DNA from: Catenaria anguillulae PL171
Taxonomy: Eukaryota; Blastocladiomycota; Blastocladiomycetes; Blastocladiales; Catenariaceae
Assembly (NCBI GenBank): GCA_002102555.1
Contig: MCFL01000102.1
Coordinates: 1-64,000, forward strand
Reading direction: 5' to 3'
Length of the DNA stretch: 64,000 nucleotides
A program made the translations under genes and the position numbers. Positions 45,119 through 57,012 of this stretch are shown in pieces (positions within the stretch are counted from its first letter, which is position 1; each line of letters opens with the position of its first letter). The notes under the pieces are model-generated. The model was not told the DNA's origin and did no database searches. It saw only the letters and a program-made list of their open reading frames with translations.

Positions 45119-46531
45119 ATGAACTCCACCTCCCTCATCCGCCTGGCAATTGCCATCGTCGCCCTGCTCGCCTTGCCTCGGCCGCCACCGCCCAAGGACC
45201 GTGCACTTCGGACGATGAGTGCCCAAGCGACTTTTTCGTATGTTTCTCGCATGCATCACATGTAGCCTGTGCCCATACCCGTCCCTCACCTCGATTGTCG
45301 CTAACCTTTTATCGTTCCTCTGCCCTTGGACAGAATCACAATACTGCGACAACGGCCGATGCATGCCCACAACCTGCACAGGCGCCTCATTCAAAGGCTG
45401 CCAAGCATTCGACAAGCGCACGTACTGCCCAGCCCGCGCTGGCAACGTGAAATGCGCCCCAAGGCTGCAAGCCGGCCAAGTGTGCAGCTGGATTCCGGAT
45501 TTCGGCCAAGAGCAACCCTGTGCACCCGGGCTCGTATGCACCGGGTTTGTGACCATGACGTGTGTGCGCGGTGGTAAAGGCCCGCTGACCATGGACAATT
45601 TGCCCAAGCACGAGGCCATGGCGCAAGCCTCGGCCAACGAAAAGCCCGATGATTCGATTCCGCCGCGGCCGGCGGGTGCGGCAGCCAGGTCGGCAAGTAC
45701 GACGCCAAGTGCATCAAGGACAAGTGCGTCGGCCACGGCGTCCGAGTCTGCAACATCTACTCCGTTTGCGCCGAGCGGATCTGGTAACGACTTTTCGTTC
45801 ACATCCACTCGGAACTCGTCCACATCGACCCCCTTTATGACTACCGCCATCATCTTTTCGCTCGTTGCCGTTGGCGCATGCGTTGGTGTAATTGCCGTTG
45901 GTCGTGTGCGGCGCAGGCGTTACGTGCCACGTCCGCCTGTCGGTCCAACGGGTGCGCCGGTGCCGCCTGTGGTTCCCAAGCCCATGGCTCCGACTCTGCC
46001 CGCGCCAGCTGCGCATCGGCCGTACGGGTCGCCCATCGAGGAGCATATCGAGTACGTGCCCGTGGGTCAGACAAAGACGATGGTTGAGGTACCGCTCGAG
46101 TCGCTTGCGACATCGCCCTACCCACCGCCAGCGGCGCACGCGGCAGTCAACATGCCGGTTCCCACGGCGTATCCGGCGTCGCCCGCGACACCAGTGTACA
46201 TGACCATGCCACAACCCCTGCGGCGGCGGCCGCGCCAATGTCGCCATCGGTGTATCCGGCAACCATGCCCATGCCTTCGCCGCAGCCCATGCATTCGCAC
46301 GCGCCTGCTCCCACGTCAGGGCTGTACGTAGCACATCTGGATCCGACCAATGTATCTGGTGGACCTGTTGGGCCGACGGTCCAGGTGCATGCAGGACCTG
46401 GGGATGCAGAGCTCGTGTTACCCACGGGTGCAGGTGCCGGGGCCGGGAGTGAGATGAAGGTTCAAGTGTTGGGAAACAAGGACGATGACGAGTTGATGTT
46501 ACCAGGCCGAGGCCGTCATGATGGGGTGTGA
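45119..46531 (+). CDS. Cysteine-rich type I membrane protein with ELxLP tail (subfamily 1)
   Basis: Signal peptide MNSTSLIRLAIAIVALLA, then one base appears missing before the cysteine domain start (AQGPCTSDDECPSDFF). The intron (GTATGT near 45240 to GGACAG near 45332) is at the family position. The domain continues SQYCDNGRCMPTTC, KRTYCPARAGNVKC, GQEQPCAPGLVCTG and MTCVRGG. A Ser/Thr stalk, a membrane segment (TTAIIFSLVAVGACVGVIAV) and a basic stop follow. The tail has the juxtamembrane motif (GQTKTMVEVPLESL) and, after one frame change near 46200-46240, the paired modules (AGPGDAELVLPTG; GNKDDDELMLPGRG). It is the plus-strand counterpart of the genes at 11912 and 13992, more than 30 kb away, so the family spread before or with rearrangement of this region. 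Confidence 0.75.
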
Positions 46532-46820
46532 GTGAGGATGACCGTGCGTTCGAGTGGCTGCGGACACGAGCATACCGTGTGGTTTGGCTGGCCATGGAAC
46601 AGTATACATTCCCCCTTTCTTCGTGCGTTGGAATGGAATGGTCTTGATTGACCGGATGCGGCACGTTCTATTCTCGCCGCCATCTCGCATCTCGCATCTC
46701 GCATCTGTATAGCGATAAAACTGTGTGAACGTAAATGCCGTACGAGAACTGTCATGCATAAACTCCGGATCCAAGCTCACTTCTCAGCCTCAACACCTGA
46801 AACTTTCTTGATGGTATACG

Positions 46821-48159
46821 TCAAGGCCAACCGCAAAGAGAGAAGCCATCCCGCATGGTGTCAAAGTCGGTGTGGAACCAGAGTTGCTCCGGCCCTCCAT
46901 GACAACGCCACAGCTCTGTTCAGTGCAACATGGAAGTGGCCTCGTCAGACAAGGAAGAATTCAGAAAGCAGGCAGTATATAGAGGCTAACGTACGGAGCT
47001 GTTGTCCGTCACGATTGCCACCAACGCCTGTGAAACGGTTGCAGGTGAGACAAAGGGGACACACGAAAAGATGACTCGGAGGGACACACAAGTCAATGGG
47101 CTGGCGTGACGATTGAAAAGGGACGACGCACCACCGGCCGGGTCAAGGCACAACTTGAGTTCATGCCTTTGATGGAGAAGACACGCCGACCATATTGATC
47201 GTCAGCCGTGTGCCACTTTTGCGCATCCGAGCCGTTACTATACATGATTGGTGAAGATACATGTCATGCAAACAAGAGAAGGATTGTCAGTCGGGAAAGC
47301 CAGGAATGAAGAGACTCGACAATGTTTACTCGTAAATACATACCACTTCCACCACCTCACGATCTGGCCTTCAAAAGCATGCTGCGCGAAAAAGAACCAA
47401 ATTGAACAACAGTTAAGCAATGTGTAGCTGGACAGCCGAAAGTGTGAAGATATACGCACTCCTCCTGGCACATCCAAGCAATACTTGTTGTTCCACGACT
47501 GAATAATGCGATATGCTCGCCCATGGTAGTGATCGTCCATGGTCACCTTCGAGACAATGCCCTGTGATCCAAGTTGAGGTGGGGGCGGGCGATATTTGGC
47601 CAATATGAGCGGATAGCATCAAACAAGCAAGGCCGAATGAAATGTACCTGAGCCTCCGAGTTTCGGTTGCAATTCCACATTTGTGCATCGGCGGACTCAT
47701 CCGTCAAGCTGCTTTGGTCAATGTCAATGCAACGTGCGCGCGGAAGATGCACAGCGTTGATGCATGAGCTGGATTGTTCCCGAACTTGCTTTGTGAATCT
47801 CTTGACGAAATTGACTTCGATTGCCTTGGCAAAGCAACAGAGGGAGTATGAACGCACACTCCATACTGTCCATCCCAGCTAGGGCGATACATGGGCGGTT
47901 GGTATCCAGCCACAGACGAACCGGTCTTGTTCAAGGCCGAGCGAGAATTGGGGATGGCAATGGTGGAGTTGGACGGGAAAACCAAGTCCTCGGCTGCATT
48001 GCCGTTGGTCGATTTGGACAAAGGGGTCGGCGAGGCGGTGGAGGCTTGGGCAACGTCGCGAGTTTGGGTGACGTTGACAGCCGCTGCTTGTGCTGAAGGC
48101 ACAATGGACAGCATGGCTGCCATGACCAAGGCCGTGAGCAAGGTCGGCACTGGATGCAT
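46821..48159 (-). CDS. Secreted beta-trefoil (QxW) lectin 1
   Basis: First of the lectin array. A signal peptide (MHPVPTLLTALVMAAMLSIV) and a Ser/Thr/Asn-rich linker are followed by three trefoil repeats spread over small exons. Repeat blocks are RCIDIDQ with AQMWNCN, YCLDVPGG with VRWWK and, across a splice, CNGSDAQKW, then LCLDPAGG with LWRCHGGPEQLW. Seven exons are inferred; this copy has one intron more than its relatives, inside the last repeat. Donors are GTGCGT, GTACAT, GTATGT and GTACGT. The third repeat keeps the canonical Q-x-W, which the relatives lost. One frame slip is needed before LCLDP. The fold binds carbohydrates; nothing like a catalytic toxin chain is attached. It probably acts outside the cell or at the wall. 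Confidence 0.75.
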
Positions 48160-49484
48160 TGTTGACAGGTACGAGGCGGGCGGCTCTGAAGGAGGGCCTT
48201 CGGGGAATGATGGGTCACTGCCTCGGTTTTGTATCCTGCTTTGGTGAGCAATGACAAGAAGCAGGTGCATTCATGGCCGCCCAACGCCAAGGTGTCGTCA
48301 AAGATCATTCCAACAAACGCACACACGCCCAAAGAACTCGCAGAAAAACATGCTTGTGGCACATTTGTATTCACAATGATACAACCGCTTCGGATCTCGT
48401 TCGACGCCATTGTCTCTGAGTGCAGACATTGTCTCGGCGTGACTTGCCCTGACAGCAACAGGCGCGTTTCGATGTTTCAATGCGAGCAAACGAAGTGAGT
48501 GATCGTGAAAACATGCCGATGCATGTGAGACACGATGATGAAGCTTCGAGTCGGCGTGCATCGACCTTGACTTCGCAAATGCCGGTGGGCGTGAAAGAGT
48601 CTTTCTCATTTGGGCCGTTGGCGAGAAGCTGGGGCCAGCCCTTGCCTTTATCTCGTTGCACAATCCAAGCTTTTAACTCAAGAAACCCTGTGAGGTCCAA
48701 CATATGTCTACCTATCAGCAGGCGGCCGGCGCTGTTGCCTGTGCGTTTGCAGCTGGTCATCGCATTGTTGAAACATACGTTTCTTTATAGGCTGTCACGT
48801 CTGTTTCACCACATGCATGCGTGCTGCGTCGATTTGAAATTTTCCAGTGATCCACCCGCAAAGCAAACCGAGCGTGACTCACAGGATTCACAGGATCAAG
48901 TACGCTTGAAGGCAATGAGTGCTGTCGTCGAGAGGTGTATTGACTCTGTGCTCCGCTTTCAAGTGCCAATAGGACAGAGCGGGGTCGACACAGAGGTCGC
49001 AGCCACTCGAGCGAATGGTCGTCGTCGAGCAAACGAACTTGAAGCGATTGTGTTGGGTGCGTGTGGACCGGCGGCTGCAGCACTCCTTCGAGTTCGTCGT
49101 CGAGCGGACAACTGATTCGTGCTTTGTCTTATGGCGGAATAGGCATTTCATAGAGTTGTAACTGACAGCATGGCTAATTCAGTTCAGCTGACATGGTCCG
49201 AGGCGATGAGCTGAGCTCGGATGCGCATCACCTTGCAGCGATCAACATTCAAGCCAGGTCGGCCGCCGACTCGGCCGATTCTCGCAGTGTATTGTCGTCG
49301 TCGGTATGAGAGAGTTACATGTGTGTGGGGTGTCAAGGGCTGGACATCGCATTCTTCAACTGAACAAGTGCTCATTGTAAATATGTCCATGACATTGCGC
49401 GATTCAACCTCTACCCCACCAACAAAAGCAGTAACGCCGAATCCGTGGCGCGGCATATTGATAGTACCCACAAAGATCACCTCC
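48160..49484. other. Spacer in the lectin array
   Basis: 1.3 kb without a supported gene. A short minus-strand string resembling a lectin exon end (CDLCVDPAL near 48985-49010) is too weak to call. Confidence 0.35.
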
Positions 49485-50584
49485 TTAGCGCCGGCAAGCA
49501 AGAGAGTCCCAGTTGCCCAACTTGAAGCGGTGAATGACCCTATCCGAGCAGCGCCACAAGATCATCGGTTGGCCGTCGCGGTCGGCAGACTCGCCTGTGG
49601 GTGTGTGATGGGAACACGTTAGATCACAGCGAGCAAGATAAGGAGCAGCACATTGTGTCACACACGCACCTCCCGCGGGGTCGAGGCACAAGTCGGGGCG
49701 ACTCAAGGGCGAAATCCAACCGTTCGGATAGCCTTGACGGTTGTGAAACATCCAGTTCTGAGCGGCGCTGCTCTCACGGTTGCTACACGCGCGAGAGAAC
49801 AAATACAGGTCAGCTGAGTATGTGTTGGACGGGAGTGGGAACAGAAATGGATGCGTACCAGAGCCACCAACGGACAGATTGGCCTTCATACGCATTCTGT
49901 TGAATCAGACACATATGATCGTGAGTGAGATTATGTACCCTCAGCGAAATCGCGACGAAGAAAGAGAGGGGCAACGTACCCCGCCGGGAACGTCGAGGCA
50001 GTACCGCCCGTCACTGTTTGGGGCGGCGGCAGTGATCCTAAAGTGCTTTCTGAAAACGGTGTATCCTTGGATGGTGAAGCGCTAGGTAAGGTAAGGTAAC
50101 GAAGGACGGGTGGAAATACATCAAGTCAGTCGCGGGTCGGGTGGACGAGGAGCGGTAACATCGCACCTGCGCCGTCGGGTTCCGGTTACACGACCACATT
50201 TGCGCATCCGACGATTGCCAGGTCTTGCGGCTCTGCTCGACGTCCAGGCAGCGGTGCGAGTAGTCGTTGTAAATGCAACCGTTACTGTAGAAAGCGTACA
50301 AGACGGGTCGGTCAGAAGCAGTGGATAGTGCGATGGGTATGCGACAAACGTGAGGACATGATCCCGCACTGGTCAGAGATCCAGGGATAGTCTGGGTCGT
50401 CCATGACGTCTTCGGTTGAAGCTTGGCCTTGACGGTTGGCCGATACGATCGTGGTGTTGCTGTTGCTCGGGGAATCGAGGCTGACGACCGAGTTGACGAG
50501 CGGTGCAGGTGTCGCGGCGGTTTGGCCAACGGCCAGAATCAGGAGCACGAGGACAAGTTTGAGCGGATGGATGGTAGTGAACAT
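49485..50584 (-). CDS. Secreted beta-trefoil lectin 2
   Basis: Signal peptide (MFTTIHPLKLVLVLLILAVG) and Ser/Asn-rich linker in exon 1 (50584-50370, phase 2). Exon 2 (50284-50167) holds GCIYNDYSHRCLDVEQ and AQMWSCNRN. Exon 3 carries YCLDVPGG. Exon 4 carries AYEGQSVRWW. Exon 5 has AAQNWMFH and PDLCLDPAGG. Exon 6 has RDGQPMILWRCSD and IHRFKLGNW. This six-exon plan with constant intron phases (2, 0, GG-codon border, 2, 1) is the template for the array. One base seems missing at the exon 3 acceptor. The third repeat has IHRF in place of Q-x-W, so one sugar site may be altered. No TATA box was recognised at the expected distance. Confidence 0.8.
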
Positions 50585-51345
50585 GATGAGTTGTTGAGGC
50601 TCGAGAACGTTCTTCAGCAGATTAATACGACTAATGTTGTTGCAACGGCTGCTATGTGGGCGGTTCGATGGATTTATGCCCGAGCCGAATTGCTTGCCAA
50701 TTGGGGGTCTGGGTTCGAAGAAGATCTCGACGGAGAAAGCAGACCGACGTGATGGGCGTGGCAATACGTAGTCGAGACACCCGCGACCCAGACAATGCAC
50801 GCATTGTGAAACCCTCTGTTGCGTTTGTTGTTTTAGTCTCATGGTGTTGAGCAACGTTACCTGGCCGCCATGCTTGGCCGCCGGCATTGTTCTGGTTGCC
50901 CTGGTGAAATCATTTGCCAGGCAAACAGCCGCCGCCAATCAGATTCTCGCTGGGTCTCCCGCCGCCTCAGCTAAAGATGGCAGAATGTGGTGGTGCTCGC
51001 GGCCGCTCTCATGCAGTATCGGACGGATTGTCAAGGAAAAAGTGCATTGCATCGAGTTATTTTCAGGATTTGACTTGGCCGCACGGAGCGGCAGGTGATG
51101 TCTCGAAGCTTAAGTTGGCCAGGAGTGGGCTGAATCCCTTCCAGCTCACGCGATCTGTGTCCGATCCGAGTCCTTCGACTGCGCTTACTGTTCGCTCTAG
51201 TAGCATCAGTCTCGTAACATGTTGAGAACAAGTCAGTATACATTCAGTGCCTGAACAGAAAGTGGGGCGCTCTTCCACATCCACGCTCAACATCCATACA
51301 AAAAAAGCGACGACTTGCAATTGAGTACTCCGACTCATCGTCAAT
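50585..51345. other. Spacer in the lectin array
   Basis: Between lectin 2 and the end of lectin 3. No supported coding frame. Confidence 0.35.
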
Positions 51346-52425
51346 CTACGAGCGGCAAGCACGAGAATCAAAGTGGGCCATGCGGAATCGATGAATGGGG
51401 CGATCCGAGCAGCGCCACAAGATCATGGGCTGACCATCACGGTCGCCGCCTTCGGCTGCGCACACGACACATGGTAGAATGTGAGACAAGCGCCCACTGT
51501 AAGAATCAAAAACAGGATAATATACGCACCTCCAGCGGGGTCGAGACACAAGTCGGGGCGGCCCATCGGGCTGATCGTGCCGTCAATATATCCGCGCCCG
51601 TCGAGGCGGGTCTGCCAGAGTTGGGCGTTGCTGTCGTTGCTATAAATCGGGCATGTATCAAGCTCGAGTCAGGCGGATCATGTGTCATGTGCGAGAGAGA
51701 CGGGAACTGAAGATGTGCGTGCAAAGAATACCATTGCCACCAACGAACAATTTGGCCTTCGAATGTGGTCTGTGCGTGCATCAAGAAAGCGGGGTGGGTT
51801 CAGCGGTCAGTACAAGGATAAAAAAAAGGGCGGAATTGCCGGTTGGATGAACGTACGCCGCCGGGAACATCCAAGCAATACCAAAGGCGGGCAGAGTCTT
51901 GTGCAACGATCGTATATCCCGAGTGGATACTCTCACCGAAAACCATCAACTTCTATTGACAGAAATGGGGAGAGTTATGGTGTGACAAAGCGAGGCATGA
52001 GCAAGATGAATCCGGGTCCTGTTGCATGACATATGTCGCACCTGGGCAGCTGGGTTGTGGTTGCACGACCACAGTTGCGCATCGGCCGATTGCCAGTTCT
52101 TGCGGTCTTGTTCCACATCGAGGCAGCGGTTCGTGCCATGGTTGTACATGCAACCTTCGCTATATATTTCATGGACGAATGATGGGGTGCGTGGGTGGGT
52201 GCATGAGCCATCTTGATACAACCGATGTGGTACAAATGGAACCAGGCCATACCTGCGAAAGTTCCAGAACCGCGTCGATTCGGTGGAGCCAGTGCGACGG
52301 GGAGTCGCTGCGGTCGCGGGGGCCGGCGAATTGGCGGGTGGGGCAGGCGTCGCCGAGGCGGATTGGCCGATGGCCACAATTGCCAGGACCAGGACGAGCT
52401 TGAGGGGGAAGATGGCGCAGTACAT
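51346..52425 (-). CDS. Secreted beta-trefoil lectin 3
   Basis: Same six-exon plan. Exon 1 encodes the signal peptide (MYCAIFPLKLVLVLAIVAIG) and a Pro/Ala linker. Exon 2 has GCMYNHGTNRCLDVEQ and AQLWSCNHN; exon 3 LWYCLDVPGG; exon 4 TTFEGQIVRWWQ. Exon 5 has NDSNAQLWQTR and GRPDLCLDPAG. Exon 6 has GDRDGQPMILWRCSD and IHRFRMAHF. Donors are GTATGG, GTGCGA, GTACGT, GTATTC and GTGCGT; acceptors are clear. No stop or frame slip was found in the exons I joined, so this is among the best-preserved copies. Very similar to lectin 2 in the last two exons. TATA box 71 bp upstream of the start. Confidence 0.82.
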
Positions 52426-52495
52426 GGTGAAGGAAGGAATATGCCGACAGGCCGCGAGTAAGTAGCGTCAGTGGATCTGTGGGCCAGGCTTTGGC

Positions 52496-52501
52496 TTTAT
52501 A
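52496..52501 (-). promoter_or_regulatory. TATA box of lectin 3
   Basis: TATAAA on the minus strand, 71 bp before the start codon at 52425. Confidence 0.6.
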
Positions 52502-53459
52502 CTTGAGTAACAGTCGCTCTGTCGAGCCGACGTCTGTCAATCAATCACAAGGACTTGGGGCCGGGACGGCAGCGCAGCCGTTGGCGGTGGCGCCCGAGGC
52601 TGGCATTCATTTTAGTACCCCTGCTGGTATAACAACCTGGGTCACTGGGTTGACGTACTGGTTCCTCATCCTTGCATTGTGAAACGTTGATGCATGAATG
52701 CGGTTTCATCTCATGCAGCATTCAGTCTAAGCGGACCCGTATGCGGACCCGAACCGTCCCTGTGCCAGCATGCCTGCGACCGCTCGACAAAATGAGTGCT
52801 GGTGCCACAGACCTATGTATGCAGTCGAAAATGCATGTGCATGGTATACATTTGACACATTTTTCTACGCACGGCTTTCGATGCTTTCGATTCACAGGGT
52901 CAAGATACTTCTTTACACTTGCCTCGCCATTGGCCCGGCACGACGTCGACCGAAACTATGCCTCTTGCCCTTTCAACTCCCTTATCTCCATTTCCCCAGC
53001 GCCCTATACCGTCATACCCAATCGACCTGAAAGGAAAAACGCCTCCGAAATGCCGTGCAAGCTGACGGTGGTTTGTCAGTGAGCTTGATGACCTGACCAC
53101 TGCGCCAGTCCGCGTCGCTTTGGCTTTGCCATTCCGAGTACGGATACGGGTGCATTCGCGGTACAAGCATCATTTCCTTGGGTGATGTTCATGCTGAGCA
53201 TGGGACCTTATGGGCAATCGCTCGCATGGAGCTTGTGCGGATGTGGTCAACCAAGTCCAAGGGCCGTCAATCGGGCCAGGTGAAGCACTTTGAATATTGC
53301 CCCAGGAGTCAAAAAGAAATAGAGAAGACAAGTCGCAAAAAGAACATGTGCACTTGAAAATACACTGAATATTGCAACAAAACCTTTCCCTTTCAAGCAC
53401 AACAGAAATGAACCCATCTTCCACTTGGAATCCCACAACGGAATCTGCTTGCTGCCGCA
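52502..53459. other. Spacer in the lectin array
   Basis: About 1 kb upstream of lectin 3 and downstream of lectin 4. No motif-bearing frame. Confidence 0.35.
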
Positions 53460-54628
53460 TCAACCTTGACGACGCCGCTCAGTGGTGCCCCTACCAACGC
53501 ACACATCCGAGTACCAGTCGCCCACCGAGAAGGTGTGAATAGGATTATTGGTCATGCAGCGCCACAGGCGCATCGGTTGCCCATTGCGATTGGCACGAGA
53601 ACCTATGAATTGCAACACGGCATGGATTGCTGTGTGAGGTCAAGCGCTTGGGCTCACACCAAGGTGAATGTGAACGTACCACCAGCAGGGTCGAGGCATA
53701 AGTCTGGGCGATTGCGAGGTGAAAGACGACCAGGGAAGATGACACCATCACGCGAAAAGTGCCAACGCTGAGCTTCGCTGTCGTTGCTATTTCGTGCAAA
53801 ATGGCACAACAAATGCGCGAGGTTGTCAGAAGGAATGAATGCAAATATCCGTCGTGTCAGAAAAGAACGGCAACGAACCACATCCACCAACGGACCACTT
53901 GGCCCTCGACTGCGTTCTATTAAAATACGACCGCAGCAAAGTGTTCAATGATCAATGATCAGGTTTGCGAGATCCAAAGAATAAAGCAGTACGCAAGCCT
54001 GGAACGTACACCGCCCGCAACGTCAAGGCAATACCTACTCAAGTATCCTGGAGCCTTGGCCATGATGATGACAAACTGGACGTTTCCCTGCGGATACCCA
54101 TGAAAGACGATTTCCTGTGGACATGTCGACGAATCGCATATGAGTCTTGGTGCTTGATGATCTTGAGATGACTCGGGCTGGCAGAGACATGGAAAGAAAT
54201 TGAATGGAAAAGCACATGCCTGAGCTTCCCAGTTGCCGTTACACTGCCACATTTGCGCATCTGCGGATTGAGAGTTTTTCCGACTCTGCTCGACATCAAG
54301 ACAGCGCCATGTGTCATCGTTGACAAGGCATCCGCGGCTTGATGATATAGAAGGTCAGCCAGTGTCAATGGACTACGGTAACGAATCAAGATTGTACGTA
54401 CTCGACCCACTCCCACCCAGGCGCTGGCCTAACGCTTTCTGTTGAACCCGAGCGACGGCGGCGATCCCACACGGTGGTAGCGTTGTTGAGCCGAGCCTGA
54501 ATCGCAGGCAAGGCAGGCGCGAGCGTCGAATTGTTGGGCACTGGCGTCGGTGTTGCGTCCGATTGATGCGCGAGGGCGAGCACGACCAGAACGAGGACGA
54601 GCTTGACGAGCGGCGCGGTGTTGTACAT
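53460..54628 (-). CDS. Secreted beta-trefoil lectin 4
   Basis: Six exons. Signal peptide MYNTAPLVKLVLVLVVLALA and a linker with N-glycosylation sequons; exon 2 GCLVNDDTWRCLDVEQ and AQMWQCNGN. Exon 3 has SRYCLDVAGG, exon 4 NAVEGQVVRWWM, exon 5 NDSEAQRWHF and RPDLCLDPAGG. Exon 6 has NRNGQPMRLWRCM, IHTFSVGDWY and a short basic end. The second intron (54115-54229) begins GC rather than GT (CAG/GCATGT) and ends CCACAG, making it a GC-AG intron unless a base is misread. No frame slip in the joined exons. TATA box 109 bp upstream. Exon 3 is longer than in other copies, so the loop between repeats one and two is extended. Confidence 0.82.
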
Positions 54629-54736
54629 GTTGGAGATAACGGTAAAAAGTATGTTGCGAAACAAGTCGCGGCCGGCACTTTGTTTGCGTGTGTTGCGTAT
54701 GCATGCTGGGCAGATCTCTAGGGGACGTCTGTTAAT

Positions 54737-54742
54737 TTTATA
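54737..54742 (-). promoter_or_regulatory. TATA box of lectin 4
   Basis: TATAAA (in TATAAAATTAAC) on the minus strand, 109 bp before the start at 54628. Confidence 0.6.
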
Positions 54743-55777
54743 CCCAGGACAGTTGTCAGCCTTCAGGCATTGGGGCTGGCCGCTATGCTGCGGTGGCGTG
54801 AAGAATGCGGGGTCTCGTGGGCCACATGCCAAGTCAAAGCGAGATTTGTCTCACATGCGCAGTCTGGGCACGTGCAAACTTGTCCTTGTTCCTCCGTTGA
54901 TCGCGACTGGGTCGGCAGTAACGAAGTACCTACAGAGGCAGAGGACGTGCGTGCGGTTCTGGCCCTGTCCCATCGGTTCGACCAGGGGAGCTCGAGATGG
55001 CAAATGAGTTGGTTTATGAGCGCATCAATTGGTGGAAGGAACATGTCACAAGCTTGAATCCATTCTCATTTCCCATTCTCATATCCACCATTTCCCCGTG
55101 AAAATGATCCCATCCCCGGGCCGCCAGAGTCCATTCATCTCCTTGCTATTCCGAACTCTTGTTGTGAACGAACACCGTGAGCATGGCGGATCCCGTTTCA
55201 TGGGTTGTATGAGCAGTTGGGAATCGTACCAGAGCCAGACGCGAAAACGCTATACATCGAGTCATCGAGTATGGTAGGAATGGGGCTTCACCGGCACTAC
55301 TGATTTCCGGATAGGCCAAATACAAACCTCGACCATTTTTCTTGTCAAGTGACTGGTGGGAGATCCACGATGCCACGCCATCGTTGTCCAGTTGGGTCTG
55401 TGAAGGGTGGACAGGAGCAGGCCGGCTACCGGCAGGACGAAAGAAATGCAGTGAGCTTGGCAACTGAGGGCAGTCATCTTAAATGCCTGAACTGTGCATT
55501 GCAGTACCGACGTTGCCAGTGTCATAGGTCTGCTGCTTCTGCACGCAAGCATTCCCACGTCGCAGAAGCACTTCCCAGAATTGAGGTGGTCCGTCGATCC
55601 ATCCACTTCGTTTGAGACCATGATTGGGCCGATCAACAGATTTTCCAAAATGTGGAACAGAAACAAACGCCTTTGAAATATGTACATTCTTTTCTATACC
55701 TGGACTGCCTACTCACTCAAGCACGTATGTAGACACACAAATGCTCATTCAACGTGCTGACGGTTCAACATAGCAAA
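54743..55777. other. Spacer with possible lectin relic
   Basis: At 55262-55690 (minus) short strings such as DGPPQFWEVLLRRGNACV hint at an eroded trefoil repeat, but no CLD block or exon order survives. I would not call a gene here. Confidence 0.25.
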
Positions 55778-56924
55778 CTAGACCCGGCACGCACCCGATC
55801 GCCACTCTGCCATTTTGAAGACTTGGACATTGTACGGACCAGGCAAACACCTCGACAACTGCATTGGCTGGCCGTTGCGGTTTCCGTCATAGCCTGTTTG
55901 CAGCGGACACGATGCATGGTCAGAATGGATCACTGCCCATGTCATGTCGGAACGAACACACAGAAATACGAACCTCCAACCATATCAAGACACAAGTCGC
56001 CGTGGCCGTTTGGCGCCATTTGACTGGCGATCCCCTCCCCATTTATGGTGAATGTCCAGCTCTGAGCGCGGGATTCGTTGCTGGGGGTTCAGACACGCAA
56101 GATAGCAAGCAAGTGAGTGAATCGAGCACGCCCATTTCAAGACAGTGTCATGGGTCGAAACTGCATACCACTTCCACCACCGGACAACTTGACCTTCGAA
56201 TGGGTTCTGCAGCAAGGAGGGCATGTCAACATGACCGTTAGCATGGATGGGCGAGAGACAGAGAGACCCGCAAGGAAAAAGCGAATTCGCGTACGCCGCC
56301 AGCAACATCCAAGCAATAGGGCGTGCGATGATCCGATGGCGCCATGAGCGTGAAGGCGCCAAACTTGTCTTCCCAAATCTCGAAAAACTACAAACCAAAA
56401 GGGGGGGGGGGGGTCGTTAATTGGAGCAAGCAAGTCGGGCGAAATGGCCAAATGACGAACCTGTGCGACTTTGTTTTGATTGCACATCCACATTTGGGCG
56501 TCGGCCGATTGCCAGTTCCTGCGGCTCTGCTCGACGTCCAGGCAACGCCAAGTCTCATCGTTGTAAATACACCCTTCACTTGAACGGGCACGAGCGGTCT
56601 GTGAGTGTGACGGCGCGGCGCGAGCCGGCAGGCGGTGGTAGCATCAAGTCAAGATACATACCCGTACATGGTCCCGTAGCGACGTTCCCTATTTCCGCCA
56701 CGGCGGCGCGCATCCGGGGAGGTTGTATTGAAAGGGATTGCGGAGCCGGCCGAGCTGGAGCGGATCCGGGTGTGCGCTGCGACGCTCGAGTTGCTGGGTG
56801 AAACCGGCGCTGTGGTCGTCCGAGTGGTATTGAGAGGTGTCGCAATTGCTGAGGTTTGTTGGCCAACGGCCAAAATGACCAGAGCGAGAGCCAGTTTGAG
56901 AGTAAGCAGGGCAGAGTACATCAT
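55778..56924 (-). CDS. Secreted beta-trefoil lectin 5
   Basis: Six exons. Start at 56924 (or the next Met at 56921); signal peptide MMYSALLTLKLALALVILAV, then a Thr/Ser/Asn-rich linker. Exon 2 has GCIYNDETWRCLDVEQ and AQMWMCNQN; exon 3 TPYCLDVAGG; exon 4 NPFEGQVVRWWK. Exon 5 has NESRAQSWTF and GDLCLDMVGG, where the usual DPAG is changed. Exon 6 has NRNGQPMQLSRCL, so the LWRC tryptophan is lost, and ends CRV. The second intron contains a run of about 14 C before its acceptor. No stop or frame slip in the joined exons. The third repeat is the most divergent of the array. TATA box 89 bp upstream. Confidence 0.8.
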
Positions 56925-57012
56925 GAATTTGTCTATAGAATCGCTGTCTAACACTTGACTGTGGAACCACGTCCTTGGGCTTGGGCAGCAGGTACTATGG
57001 GGGCGCTTTGGC

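Noticed and set aside
45714-46664. 316-codon minus-strand frame opposite the 45119 gene
   Set aside because: Shadow of the receptor gene, overlapping its stalk and tail, with no family motif.
48880-49115. Possible lectin relic (CDLCVDPAL string)
   Set aside because: Only one short match, without the neighbouring trefoil motifs or exon borders.
55262-55690. Possible decayed lectin between lectins 4 and 5
   Set aside because: A single QFW-like string is not enough; no CLD block or exon order remains.
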